Below, piece by piece: positions 53,779 to 62,737 of a stretch of 64,000 nucleotides of DNA; within the stretch, counting starts at the first letter, position 1; every line of letters starts with the position of its first letter. The stretch lies in the NCBI RefSeq assembly GCF_019977755.1, contig NZ_AP025144.1:2542001-2606000 (forward strand), read 5' to 3'. This stretch comes from Vibrio penaeicida. Lineage in GTDB: Bacteria; Pseudomonadota; Gammaproteobacteria; Enterobacterales; Vibrionaceae. Below the pieces are notes generated by a model that searched no databases, was not told the DNA's origin, and saw only the letters and a program-made list of their open reading frames with translations. Made by a program: the position numbers and the translations under genes.

Positions 53779-54410
53779 TGATTCGAAACCCAGTGAAGAT
53801 AGTATTAGCATTGGGTGTCCTTGCTCTGGCAGGTATTCTTGCACTCTACGTGGACAATACAACGCTCCCTATAGGAGAGAAACCTCGCCAGTTCAAAGAC
53901 TTAGGTGGAAAATTCCACTTAAACAGTGCTAGTGGCTCTGTCGACCTTGACGAATATAAAGACAAGGTTGTTGTTTTGTATTTTGGTTACCTAAATTGTG
54001 CTGAAGTTTGCCCTTCATCAATGGGGGTAATGTCTGCATCGTTCAAATATCTATCTGAAGAGATATACGATAAGACACAAGGGTTCTTTGTGAGCGTCGA
54101 CCCAGAGCGAGACGACTTAGAATCAATTAATGAGTTTGCACAGTATTTCGACAAACAAATTTTGGGCTTAACTGGCACAGAAGAAGAGATTCAAACCATT
54201 ACCGATCAATACGGTGTTTATATTGATTTGGTTGACATGTCATCGTCTGAGCTTGCCTATACAGTAGACCACGCTTCCCGGTTTTATATCATCGACCCTG
54301 CAGGGCAGCTCGTTGACTCTCTAAGCCACAGTACAACGCCTATAGAGCTAGCGGCTCGTATTGAGAGAGCATTGGAAGAGTACAATTCAAATACCGGAAA
54401 TGCTTCATGA
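53778..54410 (+). CDS. SCO1/SenC-type copper chaperone
   Basis: 210 residues. An N-terminal TM anchor (about 7-24) precedes a thioredoxin-like periplasmic domain. The copper-binding Cys pair is in GYLNCAEVCPSS (near 74-78) and the His in VDHASRFYIIDP. Sco proteins insert copper into oxidases, mostly the CuA site; since CyoA lacks CuA, here it would serve CuB or redox upkeep (inference). Four-base overlap with the next gene. Confidence 0.92.
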   Translation: MIRNPVKIVLALGVLALAGILALYVDNTTLPIGEKPRQFKDLGGKFHLNSASGSVDLDEYKDKVVVLYFGYLNCAEVCPSSMGVMSASFKYLSEEIYDKTQGFFVSVDPERDDLESINEFAQYFDKQILGLTGTEEEIQTITDQYGVYIDLVDMSSSELAYTVDHASRFYIIDPAGQLVDSLSHSTTPIELAARIERALEEYNSNTGNAS

Positions 54411-54913
54411 AATTAGCCAAAATTGGCATTGTGGGTTTTATCGCATTTTTGCTGGCTTTTTCCGTCGCCTACTACGAAAAAACCAAAAAGCCTTTCTATC
54501 AGCCAGACCCTTTACCATCAAGTGAAGTTCAGCGCTTAACGGACAAGGCTTACGTCGATTACGCTCGAATCAAAGCTACAATTCCAGGCATTAAAGTGAC
54601 GTCGGGTTATCTGAACATCACAAACAAAGGTGCAGATACAATTCGCTTTACGCACGTCGAGACCGATGCTGCGAAACATACTGAATTCCACCGTATGTTC
54701 TTACGCGACAGCCGAATGGCAATGCGAAAAATAGAGGTGATTGAAGTCAAACCTAACGAGACTTTCAAGTTAGAGCCCAACGGATATCACTTAATGCTAA
54801 TGGGATTAACTCAGCGTTTTAAAGCGGGTGAAACCATAAAAGTCACATTGATACGCGATAACGGAGAGCGCTATACTCTCGACTTTCCTGTTATGTCTGT
54901 CAAAGCAAAATAG
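54407..54913 (+). CDS. PCu(A)C-type periplasmic copper chaperone
   Basis: 168 residues. An N-terminal membrane anchor (KIGIVGFIAFLLAFSVAYY) is followed by a cupredoxin-like domain. Copper ligands of the family are visible: TEFHRM, DSRMAMRKI and the late YHLMLMGL (H-M-M arrangement). It hands Cu(I) to Sco or directly to oxidase. It ends the copper-delivery pair behind cyoE. Confidence 0.9.
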   Translation: MKLAKIGIVGFIAFLLAFSVAYYEKTKKPFYQPDPLPSSEVQRLTDKAYVDYARIKATIPGIKVTSGYLNITNKGADTIRFTHVETDAAKHTEFHRMFLRDSRMAMRKIEVIEVKPNETFKLEPNGYHLMLMGLTQRFKAGETIKVTLIRDNGERYTLDFPVMSVKAK

Positions 54914-54946
54914 TTTGAAAATACATCTGAATACCAAGGAGCATGC

Positions 54947-55450
54947 ATGAAACCTACGTTAGTTCTGCTTTCTGGCTCTCTCGTGTTTTCCCCTGCTCTC
55001 GTTGCAGAGGAAACACCTGTGACGACATCAATGGACATCATTGCGACCGAGCAAGCTCTACCATGTGCAGAAGAATTGCGAGAACTCGCACGCTCCAGCT
55101 TAAAAAAGAACCCACACCGTATGCTCGCTTACAAAAGCGACTCTAACGATATACATTTGTTCAACGCTTTAGCCGTGACCAACTACCGCGATAGAGACAG
55201 CCACGTGACATTCCATGGTATAAAAAATGCCAATGGAACCTGTGACACCTCGGTAACCGAAAGCTACGTATTGCAAACACCTTGTGCAGACGCGCGCCAC
55301 GAAGCATTTAGTAAGTGGGACTTCCAAGGAAAACTCACCGATAGAACCATGGTCCTCAGCAGCAAACGCATTGCGGGAAAACAAGCGTTTCTCACCGACC
55401 AATTTACAACTCTATGCTTAGTCACCACTCGACAACTCGTTAAAAACTAA
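54947..55450 (+). CDS. Secreted protein of unknown function
   Basis: 167 residues. A signal peptide (MKPTLVLLSGSLVFSPALVAEE) is cleaved near VAEE. The mature part has four Cys (PCAEEL, GTCDTS, TPCADA, TLCLVT) likely to form two disulfides. AAGGAG is six bases upstream of the ATG. It lies 33 bases after the PCu(A)C gene and may belong to the same transcript. No family is recognised. Confidence 0.72.
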   Translation: MKPTLVLLSGSLVFSPALVAEETPVTTSMDIIATEQALPCAEELRELARSSLKKNPHRMLAYKSDSNDIHLFNALAVTNYRDRDSHVTFHGIKNANGTCDTSVTESYVLQTPCADARHEAFSKWDFQGKLTDRTMVLSSKRIAGKQAFLTDQFTTLCLVTTRQLVKN

Positions 55451-55702
55451 CGGTTAAAGTTAAGTAAATCCAGCTGCTCAATACAGATTTATCTATAGAG
55501 CAGCGTAAAGTTTCCTCCCTGAGCTACTTAACGCCTCCAATTTAGACAGCAAAGCCCCACTACTCTATTCAGCGTGAGTTTACTGAGTATTATTTATTCG
55601 CCTTTGAGCTTATAAATAAACTACACTCTTATCTATAACTAATAATTAGGGCGAGCCCAAATCAACCTCATTGGACCTATACATTGAAACATGGAAAGGG
55701 CA
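55451..55702. other. Intergenic region upstream of RCC1-like lipoprotein
   Basis: No gene is seen. A long-loop inverted repeat GCTGCTC / GAGCAGC lies at 55473-55504 without a T run. It may contain the end of the cyo transcript and the next promoter. Confidence 0.35.
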
Positions 55703-57730
55703 ATGCGACATCCTCTCACTATTTTTCTATCTCTATCACTGACCGGTTGTTATACCGATGGACACTGTACTCTAGTCCCAAGGACGGATAACGGTAAAAT
55801 AGAAATAGTATGCTCAGCTATTGAAGATATTACGCAAGATACCCCAACCACATCCGATGAAAATGATACAGATCCCCCAAAAAATGACGTGCCTCCAACA
55901 CCGGAGGACTCCGAAAGCACTCCCCCACAACCAGAACTTGTGGAGCCTAACCCGGAATTAGAGCCTGAACCTGAGCCAGATCCCGAACCTGAGCCAGAAC
56001 CCCAACCTGAACCCGAGCCTGAACCTGAACCCGAGCCAGAACCCGAGCCCGAACCTGAGCCAGAACCCGAACCTGAACCCGAACCTGAGCCAGAACCTGA
56101 ACCTGAACCTGAACCTGAACCTGAGCCAGAACCCGAGCCCGAACCTGAGCCTGAACCTGAACACGAGCCTGAGCCTGAGCCTGAGCCTGAGCCATCACTG
56201 TCAGAGATTTCTGAGATATCAATTTCTGGGGACATGGTGCCGGATTCGACCATAATTCCAACGATTAGCTGTACTGAATGTGCAGGAACGACATTCTATC
56301 GGTGGCTTATTGATGATGTAGAAGTGAGTACAAGCCCGCAGTATCTATTCACTCTATCTGATTTTGAAAAAACGCTAACCCTTGAGGTTAAAGTAACAGA
56401 TTCTAATGGAACAATTTCTGATACGAGCTTTGCGAAGTTCAAGCGAACACATGTAAATAGTATTACCACTAACCCTTTTGCTTATGCCGCACTTATGAAT
56501 GACAAGAGTGTAGTAACTTGGGGGATTACAAATAATGGAGGAAACTCGATCTCTGTCGCGTCTCAGTTAACCGATATAGATTCGATAGTCGCTGGCTACA
56601 GCTCTTTTGCTGCGATAAAAACCGATGGAAGTGTAGTAACCTGGGGGCTGGCATCCAGTGGAGGCGATTCTAGTTCAGTCAAAGATGACCTCATTAACGT
56701 AACGGCGATCACTTCAAACAACCATGCCTTTGCTGCATTAAAATCCGATGGAACGGTCGTAACCTGGGGGAACAGCTCACGAGGTGGTGACAGCAGTGCC
56801 GTCCAATTGAATTTAACCAATGTAATAGAAATTGTTAGCACAGAGTTTGCGTTCGCTGCGAGAAAATCTGATGGAACAGTTGTCGTGTGGGGTGATCCGC
56901 TGCGAGGCGGTGATTTAGAGGGCTTATCTCTTTCTAACATCGATCGTGTCATCGGTGGAAAATATGCTTTTGCCGCGGTAGACCAGTCAAATACGGTTTA
57001 TTTTTGGGGGCTTGACGCTGCCGGAGGTTTACCGATTTCTGCAATTCCAAATTATGCAGCATCAGGCGTCTCAACTGTCATCAGTAATGACCTTTCTTTC
57101 GCCATGATCAAGACTAACAACGAGCTGACAGCACATGGCTTTAATAACTATGGTGGCGATATGGGTACACTCGCCAATCGCGTAACAAATACTTCCTCTG
57201 TTTACGGCTCAAGGTATGGGTTCGCTGCATTGTTGGAAGATGGCTCCGTCGTCGGTTGGGGGTCAATCGATGGCGTTCTATATGGCACGGCAACGAAACC
57301 CAATTTTTACACCCCGACGGTTACCAGTATCTCAACGATTACAATAACACGAGATGCGTTTGCTGCTCTCGAAACCAACGGTACGGTTGTGACATGGGGA
57401 GATGCCGATGATGGTGGTGATAGCACATCCGTTGCGGCAGAATTGGTCAACGTTTCATCAATACATTCCGCTCGAAGTGCATTTGTAGCATTAAAAGAGG
57501 ACGGCAGTGTTGTCACTTGGGGAGATACTAGTAGAGGTGGTGATAGCTCGTTGAATTTGACGGGCACTCTGGAAGATATCGAAAGCATATATAGCTCTCT
57601 TTACGCCTTCTCAGTCATCACAGAGCAAAAAGACATAGTCACGTGGGGGCTACTTTCCCACTCAGATATCAGTTCAGTGATGAGCAGTCTTGAACCCAAA
57701 GTGGAACGAATAGAAACGTCATACGATTAG
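55703..57730 (+). CDS. RCC1-repeat lipoprotein with long Pro-Glu spacer
   Basis: About 675 residues from Met 55703. A lipoprotein signal [19 protein letters not shown] has the lipobox LTGC. A Thr/Pro/Asp/Glu linker leads into roughly 40 Pro-Glu dipeptides (about residues 85-168), an Ig-like or PKD-like segment (about 175-250) with a Cys pair (SCTEC), and then about ten RCC1-type repeats of the form AF-AAL-x-DG-x-VVTWG-x5-GGDSS. This suggests a surface-anchored beta-propeller held off the outer membrane by a stiff, acidic spacer. The binding partner is unknown. An upstream ATG at 55691 adds four residues. Confidence 0.85.
   Translation: MRHPLTIFLSLSLTGCYTDGHCTLVPRTDNGKIEIVCSAIEDITQDTPTTSDENDTDPPKNDVPPTPEDSESTPPQPELVEPNPELEPEPEPDPEPEPEPQPEPEPEPEPEPEPEPEPEPEPEPEPEPEPEPEPEPEPEPEPEPEPEPEPEPEHEPEPEPEPEPSLSEISEISISGDMVPDSTIIPTISCTECAGTTFYRWLIDDVEVSTSPQYLFTLSDFEKTLTLEVKVTDSNGTISDTSFAKFKRTHVNSITTNPFAYAALMNDKSVVTWGITNNGGNSISVASQLTDIDSIVAGYSSFAAIKTDGSVVTWGLASSGGDSSSVKDDLINVTAITSNNHAFAALKSDGTVVTWGNSSRGGDSSAVQLNLTNVIEIVSTEFAFAARKSDGTVVVWGDPLRGGDLEGLSLSNIDRVIGGKYAFAAVDQSNTVYFWGLDAAGGLPISAIPNYAASGVSTVISNDLSFAMIKTNNELTAHGFNNYGGDMGTLANRVTNTSSVYGSRYGFAALLEDGSVVGWGSIDGVLYGTATKPNFYTPTVTSISTITITRDAFAALETNGTVVTWGDADDGGDSTSVAAELVNVSSIHSARSAFVALKEDGSVVTWGDTSRGGDSSLNLTGTLEDIESIYSSLYAFSVITEQKDIVTWGLLSHSDISSVMSSLEPKVERIETSYD
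55959..56193. repeat. Hexanucleotide repeat tract encoding Pro-Glu
   Basis: Tandem six-base units of the type CCTGAG, CCAGAA, CCTGAA and CCCGAG, with synonymous variation and one His interruption. It is prone to in-frame length change. Confidence 0.9.
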
Positions 57731-58201
57731 CTCCATCGTAAATATTTTCAATATGCAATATGAGTACACTCAAATAGTTGTACGAAATCATTTATTTAGA
57801 CAATTCTAATTAGTCAAAAATCTCCATTCGTATTTAAACATAATAAATAGAAAAACTGCCTACCAAAAAAATAAGACCCTGATTTAAAACAAACCAACAC
57901 CTTTACCATGAAATTTATTATTTAGCACCAGATTCAAATTGTAGGGTTTTAGGTTCACCTGACTAAAATAAGGTAAGAAAACCAAAAACATATTAAACTG
58001 TTGTTTTTAAATGAAAAAATATCAGACATCGCAAGAAAACCGTCCAACAAGGTCAATATCCCACAAAACTTCAAGATTTAGCTGTATTGAAGAAGATATT
58101 ATTGAAGCTGATAATACTTGGGTTGGGAACATTCCCTATTAGAATGACAGTCCCCTACTTTCCCTTCAACATCTTAATCAATCTGGGTTTATACCCAACC
58201 C

Positions 58202-58229
58202 AAAGCCAGAACTCTGTTTCTGGCTTTTT
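58202..58229 (+). terminator. Terminator-like hairpin
   Basis: Stem AAAGCCAGAA / TTCTGGCTTT followed by TT, about 470 bases after the RCC1-like gene. It either ends a long 3' untranslated region or an unrecognised transcript. Confidence 0.7.
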
Positions 58230-58463
58230 AACGTGATGTAAGTAAAGAATAACCAGCCACGCTTGAGCTTTAAGAAAAATTTGATGGCTATAATCTTTAA
58301 TGATTTCTTCGGATGTCAGTGGAAACCAAATTTGATCCCTCTTTCTTAAGGTTTGTTCTTATAAACAACGAGCAAGATATTCGCCTATTCCACCTCGGAA
58401 AGATTAAACAATTAATCCAAACTGGTTAACAATTGGAATCCAAATACGCATCCCCTAGCGCTA

Positions 58464-58505
58464 AAAAAGCCAATTGTGATGTCCGAACAGAATAGTTGGC
58501 TTTTT
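58464..58505. terminator. Long-loop inverted repeat, possible bidirectional terminator
   Basis: Stem AAAAAGCCAA / TTGGCTTTTT (10 bp, perfect) with a 22-base loop. T-rich on both strands. Confidence 0.5.
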
Positions 58506-58935
58506 CATGGTGCTCAAAAGGCAATCCATTTTTCACAAACCACAGACCAATTTCGAATAATAATCGTACAAATAACAGAAAGTTGCCCTCCGTTTCTTTT
58601 ATTAACAACTAATGAGAAAATGAAGATTATTAACTTATGGCTCTGCCTACATATGTTATCAATGCGTTATGTATCTCGTACAATGCCAACCTCTAATTTC
58701 GCTGTATATTTAGTCTCAGCTTTCAGCTACACTTCTCCGCTTTGCCGAAATGCTTGAATAACAAAGTCGCTCAAGTAACTCTCCATTCTCATGGTTCTTG
58801 AGCTACTGCATGTCCGACATTAAGCTCAATCAGAAAACTTAATATTGTGTATTCATTACAACGGTAGACACATAGAAAACACAAAGATTTATACCGACAA
58901 ATTGGAAACCGAAGCGAAACTTCAATCAAAAAAAT

Positions 58936-59733
58936 ATGACTAACAGCACCTACTACCCACCTTTATCATCACTCTTATTCTTGATGTTTTGCTTAGCTTA
59001 CGCGCAAGGGTTTTACACGCTTGTAGAAAGCTCTGTATGGGTAGGTTTTTTCCTTACGCTCGCTCTGCCAGCTCTATTTTGGTCATTTGTAAAACCCGTT
59101 GATAATGCACGTGAACTCAAACGTATTTTTTTGCTAGAAACCAGCTTTAACCTACTCTGCTTTTTGCTATTAACAGGCATCATTGGTTTAGGCAGCTTCG
59201 ACATTGGTATGAAAGCATTCATCATTGCCCACACCGTAGGCTTCCTGTACGTACAATGGAAAAAACAGGCACATTCTTCGTTCTTCCTGTCGGCATACCT
59301 CGCGATATCCATATACCTTTGGCTTGTTAGCGGAAAAGAAACATACCTAAATGAAAATGGATCTATCATACTTTTCGGCACCAGCGTGCCTTGGCAGCTC
59401 ATCGTGCTCTATTGCGCATGGGTACTGCAAATGTTGCTAGTGGAATATAAGTGGGTGCTCCCTAAGCTCACCTTACTGATCACCCAAACAGCTTCTATTG
59501 CTGTCGCCATTTACGCAGATGACTTCTTTCACGCACGAATTGTCACATCCAGCCACTTAATGTTCTTAAGTTTATGTTTTCACATGAAAGACAGAGGTTG
59601 GGGAGGGCGCAACTTTATGGTGGCACCCGCGTTAACGCAACACATCATAAAACCTGATGTTCAATACGGTATTACGGCAGTACTCGTTGTTATTTCAGCG
59701 TGCACATCATTCAGTTTGTTTTTCTGGCGTTGA
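58936..59733 (+). CDS. Unknown multi-TM membrane protein at the head of the Pel locus
   Basis: 265 residues with about eight hydrophobic helices (for example LSSLLFLMFCLAYAQGFYTL at 10-29, VGFFLTLALPALFWSFV, NLLCFLLLTGIIGLGS, LIVLYCAWVLQMLLV, ITAVLVVISACTSFSLFFW). No family is recognised; it is too short and differently built for PelG or PelD. It lies 190 bases before pelA on the same strand, so a role in Pel biosynthesis is possible. The ribosome site is weak. Confidence 0.7.
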   Translation: MTNSTYYPPLSSLLFLMFCLAYAQGFYTLVESSVWVGFFLTLALPALFWSFVKPVDNARELKRIFLLETSFNLLCFLLLTGIIGLGSFDIGMKAFIIAHTVGFLYVQWKKQAHSSFFLSAYLAISIYLWLVSGKETYLNENGSIILFGTSVPWQLIVLYCAWVLQMLLVEYKWVLPKLTLLITQTASIAVAIYADDFFHARIVTSSHLMFLSLCFHMKDRGWGGRNFMVAPALTQHIIKPDVQYGITAVLVVISACTSFSLFFWR

Positions 59734-59923
59734 TATAATCTCTAAAAGCATTTGAGGCAGTGATGTGCTCGCCTCGCTATCACAGATAAACGTGCATTTC
59801 TTAAATTTTCCATAAACTTACACCAACGTACTTTGTACTTTATTTCCTCAAAAACTTTGCATCTACCGCCTGCTGTAACTACATTTTTACTATAACCAAT
59901 ATAAAAATTGATGCGTATTTATT

Positions 59924-62704
59924 ATGCCTACTCTGAGAATATGGATTTTTCTCATAAGTTTGTTGCCTATTTCTGTTTTTGCTGCAAAAGGTCCTGAATT
60001 TGCTGCTAAAGAAAGTGAATCTATCGCCTTCTATTATGGGGCGATAGATTCTGTCAGAGAGCTCATTAATTATGACCGTGTTGTCGTCACACCCACACTA
60101 ATCTCAGATCGGAACATTAAAGCCTTGCACAAAGCCAACACTCGCGTTTTTGCATATTTGAGTGTCGGAGAGCTAAGCGGTCAAACCATACCTAAATCTT
60201 TGATACGTTCAGTTAAAACAAAGAACAAAAACTGGAACAGTCATGTCATGGACTTGTCATCCAAACCGTGGCAACACCACATACTCTTAGAGGCTGAGAA
60301 TTACAGTAAACGGGGGTTTGACGGTATATTTCTTGACACACTAGACAGTTACTTTTTATTCGCGCATACAGAAACGCAAAAAACACATCAACAAGCCGCC
60401 CTTATCGACATCATTCGCTCATTAGCACAAACCTCCGACTCACCAGAAATATTAGTTAACCGAGGCTTTGAGGTACTGCCTAGCGTGGCATCAAAAATTG
60501 CTGGCGTCGTCGCAGAGTCTCTTTATTACGGGTACAAGCCAACCAATCAACAATACGTAAAAATGAGCTCTTCTGACTCCAATTGGTTAAGCAAAAAACT
60601 CAAACCCATAAAAAATTCGGGATTAGAGGTCATAGTGATCGACTATCTCCCAGCAAGCCAGAGAGAAGAACAGCGAAACGCCGCAAAAAAACTGATCAGG
60701 GAAGGCTATACACCTTACATCAGTGACGGAATGCTTTATCAATTCGGCATAAGTACAATAGAGCCCATTCCAAAGCGTGTGCTTGGGGTATATGACAGCA
60801 GCTTTGAAACCTATACGCTGTCCCGATGCCATCGGATGTTCTCGATGCCAATTGAGTACAATGGATATGTACCGGAATGTATGGATGTCAACCAGCCTCA
60901 ATTCGCTGATCTTGATTTAACCCGTTATGCAGCCATCTTTTTTTGGCTTGAACAAGAAACTTACACCAACACACCGCTACTCACCGACTGGATAAGAAGT
61001 GCACTTAACCGTATTCCTATTTTATTCATCAAAACGCTGCCTCAGGATCAAGATCTTCTGAGCAAGATGGGGGTAAAACTAGATGGATTTCTATCAGGTA
61101 AATTGGACATATCTCGCGGTAATGAATGGCTTTCAAACCACTACCCTTTACCTCTCAGTGAGTTTGAGCGCTACCCAAAATGGCAGCCCACTGATAAAGA
61201 CATCACACCTTTAATTCAAATCAAAGATTCAACCGGTCGCTCTTCTACATTGATGTTTAAAGCCAAGTGGGGCGGAGCTTCACTTAGTCCATTACCTGTC
61301 TTAAACCTCGCAAATCAGAGAGAAACTTGGCTCATAGACCCATTTCAAATGATTGGAAAACTGCTTAATCTTCCCGATATTCCCATCGCAGACGTCACCA
61401 CAAATTCTGGGCGACGGATTTTGACGAGCCACGTAGATGGTGATGGCTTCCCGTCAGTAAGTTGGTTTCCGAAAAAGCAGTATACCGCCGAGACGCTATA
61501 CCAAAAGGTGTTCAAACCATTTAAATTGCCTCAAACCATTTCTATCATTCAAGGCGAGATATCCAAAGAGGGCATTTACCCCTCTAAAAGTGCCGAATTA
61601 GAAGTCATAGCAAAAAAAATATTTGCCTTACCCAACGTTGAGATTGCCTCTCATACCTTTAGCCACCCATTCTTTTGGGATAAAAGACAAACCGTTAAAG
61701 AGAAAATATATGGAGATAACCTTCCTATTGAAGGCTACAAATTAGATTTTCACAAAGAAATCAAAGGTAGTGCCGACTATATAAATCAACGTCTAGCCCC
61801 AAAAGGCAAACAGACCAAACTCATACTGTGGTCAGGCGTTGCAAACCCGACAGAAAGTGTACTTAGGATTGCGGAAGACGCAAACCTACTCAACGTAAAT
61901 GGTGGAAATACATTTCTAGTCAATGGCGGAGGGAAATTTGCGCCTATATCACCCACCATTGCTTGGTATACAAGCGCAGTACAAGTCTATGCTCCCGTTC
62001 TAAATGAAAATATGTACACCAACCTATGGACCGAACATTTTGATGGGTATCAACGTGTTTTAGAGACGTTCAAACTAACAGGCGAGCCGCGCCGCATAAA
62101 AAGTGTCAGTATTTACTATCATATGTATTCCGGTGCGTACCCTGCCTCCTTAAAGGTGATCATTAACCTACACGAATGGGCAAAAAAACAAACGTTAATT
62201 CCTCTTTATCTGAGTGATTACGCCCAACAAGCACAGTCCTTGTACGAAACAGGTATAGCCAAAACATTGGATGGAGATTGGCTCGTTAGCAGTACAGGGA
62301 TCCGAAGTGTACGATTTAACGACACAAGCTTTACACCCGATATACAACTCAGCCAATTGGCAGGATGGAATCAAGGACCAGACGGTAACTACTTCATTCT
62401 CACGTCACCAAAAACAAGATTTATCGAAAGAGTGCAAAAGAAAAACCAAACAAGACTCGTTCATTCAAATGGAAAAATCCTTAAATGGGAAACAGCAAAA
62501 TGTACGAAAGGTAACTGCGCAGAGTCTTATAAAGTGTATTGGGAAATTGAAAGCTACGTGCCTTTAGAAATGGTCATTGCTAATGCTGCACAATGTAAGT
62601 TGCAAACTGCACTGCCTTTTGAAACTCAAACTATCAAAAAGAATCACACCAAATATTTAATGAAAACGTCTGGCTACGTGAGTGGGTCTCTTACTTGCCC
62701 CTAA
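59924..62704 (+). CDS. pelA: Pel polysaccharide hydrolase/deacetylase PelA
   Basis: 926 residues; P. aeruginosa PelA is 948. A signal peptide (MPTLRIWIFLISLLPISVFA) is followed by a GH114-like TIM barrel (about 30-270): IAFYYGA, AYLSVGEL, FDGIFLDTLDSY and the candidate catalytic Glu near 197 in GVVAESLYYGY. A middle domain carries CHRMFSMPIEYNGY. The deacetylase domain has SHVDGDGF near 503-508 and metal-ligand ASHTFSHPFFW near 575. The C-terminal beta region ends at 926. It trims and deacetylates Pel (cationic GalNAc-rich glycan) in the periplasm before export by PelB/PelC. It is followed 33 bases later by a PelB-like gene. Confidence 0.92.
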   Translation: MPTLRIWIFLISLLPISVFAAKGPEFAAKESESIAFYYGAIDSVRELINYDRVVVTPTLISDRNIKALHKANTRVFAYLSVGELSGQTIPKSLIRSVKTKNKNWNSHVMDLSSKPWQHHILLEAENYSKRGFDGIFLDTLDSYFLFAHTETQKTHQQAALIDIIRSLAQTSDSPEILVNRGFEVLPSVASKIAGVVAESLYYGYKPTNQQYVKMSSSDSNWLSKKLKPIKNSGLEVIVIDYLPASQREEQRNAAKKLIREGYTPYISDGMLYQFGISTIEPIPKRVLGVYDSSFETYTLSRCHRMFSMPIEYNGYVPECMDVNQPQFADLDLTRYAAIFFWLEQETYTNTPLLTDWIRSALNRIPILFIKTLPQDQDLLSKMGVKLDGFLSGKLDISRGNEWLSNHYPLPLSEFERYPKWQPTDKDITPLIQIKDSTGRSSTLMFKAKWGGASLSPLPVLNLANQRETWLIDPFQMIGKLLNLPDIPIADVTTNSGRRILTSHVDGDGFPSVSWFPKKQYTAETLYQKVFKPFKLPQTISIIQGEISKEGIYPSKSAELEVIAKKIFALPNVEIASHTFSHPFFWDKRQTVKEKIYGDNLPIEGYKLDFHKEIKGSADYINQRLAPKGKQTKLILWSGVANPTESVLRIAEDANLLNVNGGNTFLVNGGGKFAPISPTIAWYTSAVQVYAPVLNENMYTNLWTEHFDGYQRVLETFKLTGEPRRIKSVSIYYHMYSGAYPASLKVIINLHEWAKKQTLIPLYLSDYAQQAQSLYETGIAKTLDGDWLVSSTGIRSVRFNDTSFTPDIQLSQLAGWNQGPDGNYFILTSPKTRFIERVQKKNQTRLVHSNGKILKWETAKCTKGNCAESYKVYWEIESYVPLEMVIANAAQCKLQTALPFETQTIKKNHTKYLMKTSGYVSGSLTCP

Positions 62705-62737
62705 ATATGAACGCTAAAAGACTCAGGAGCGCAGTGT

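Larger units (their letters stand above)
57731..58935. other. 1.2-kb region without a confirmed gene
   Basis: AT-rich. A 43-codon plus-strand frame at 58011..58142 (MKKYQTSQENRPTRSISHKT...) has no ribosome site and is doubtful. Two terminator-like hairpins occur (58202-58229 and 58464-58505). The minus-strand frame 58426..58608 runs through the second hairpin and is probably spurious. The 3' end must contain the promoter of the Pel locus. Confidence 0.4.

Noticed and set aside
55750..56253. Long Gly-Ser minus-strand reading frame
   Set aside because: It is the antisense of the Pro-Glu hexanucleotide tract; its composition follows entirely from the repeat, with no start context.
58426..58608. 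60-codon minus-strand frame
   Set aside because: It runs through a perfect 10-bp terminator-like inverted repeat and matches no family I know.
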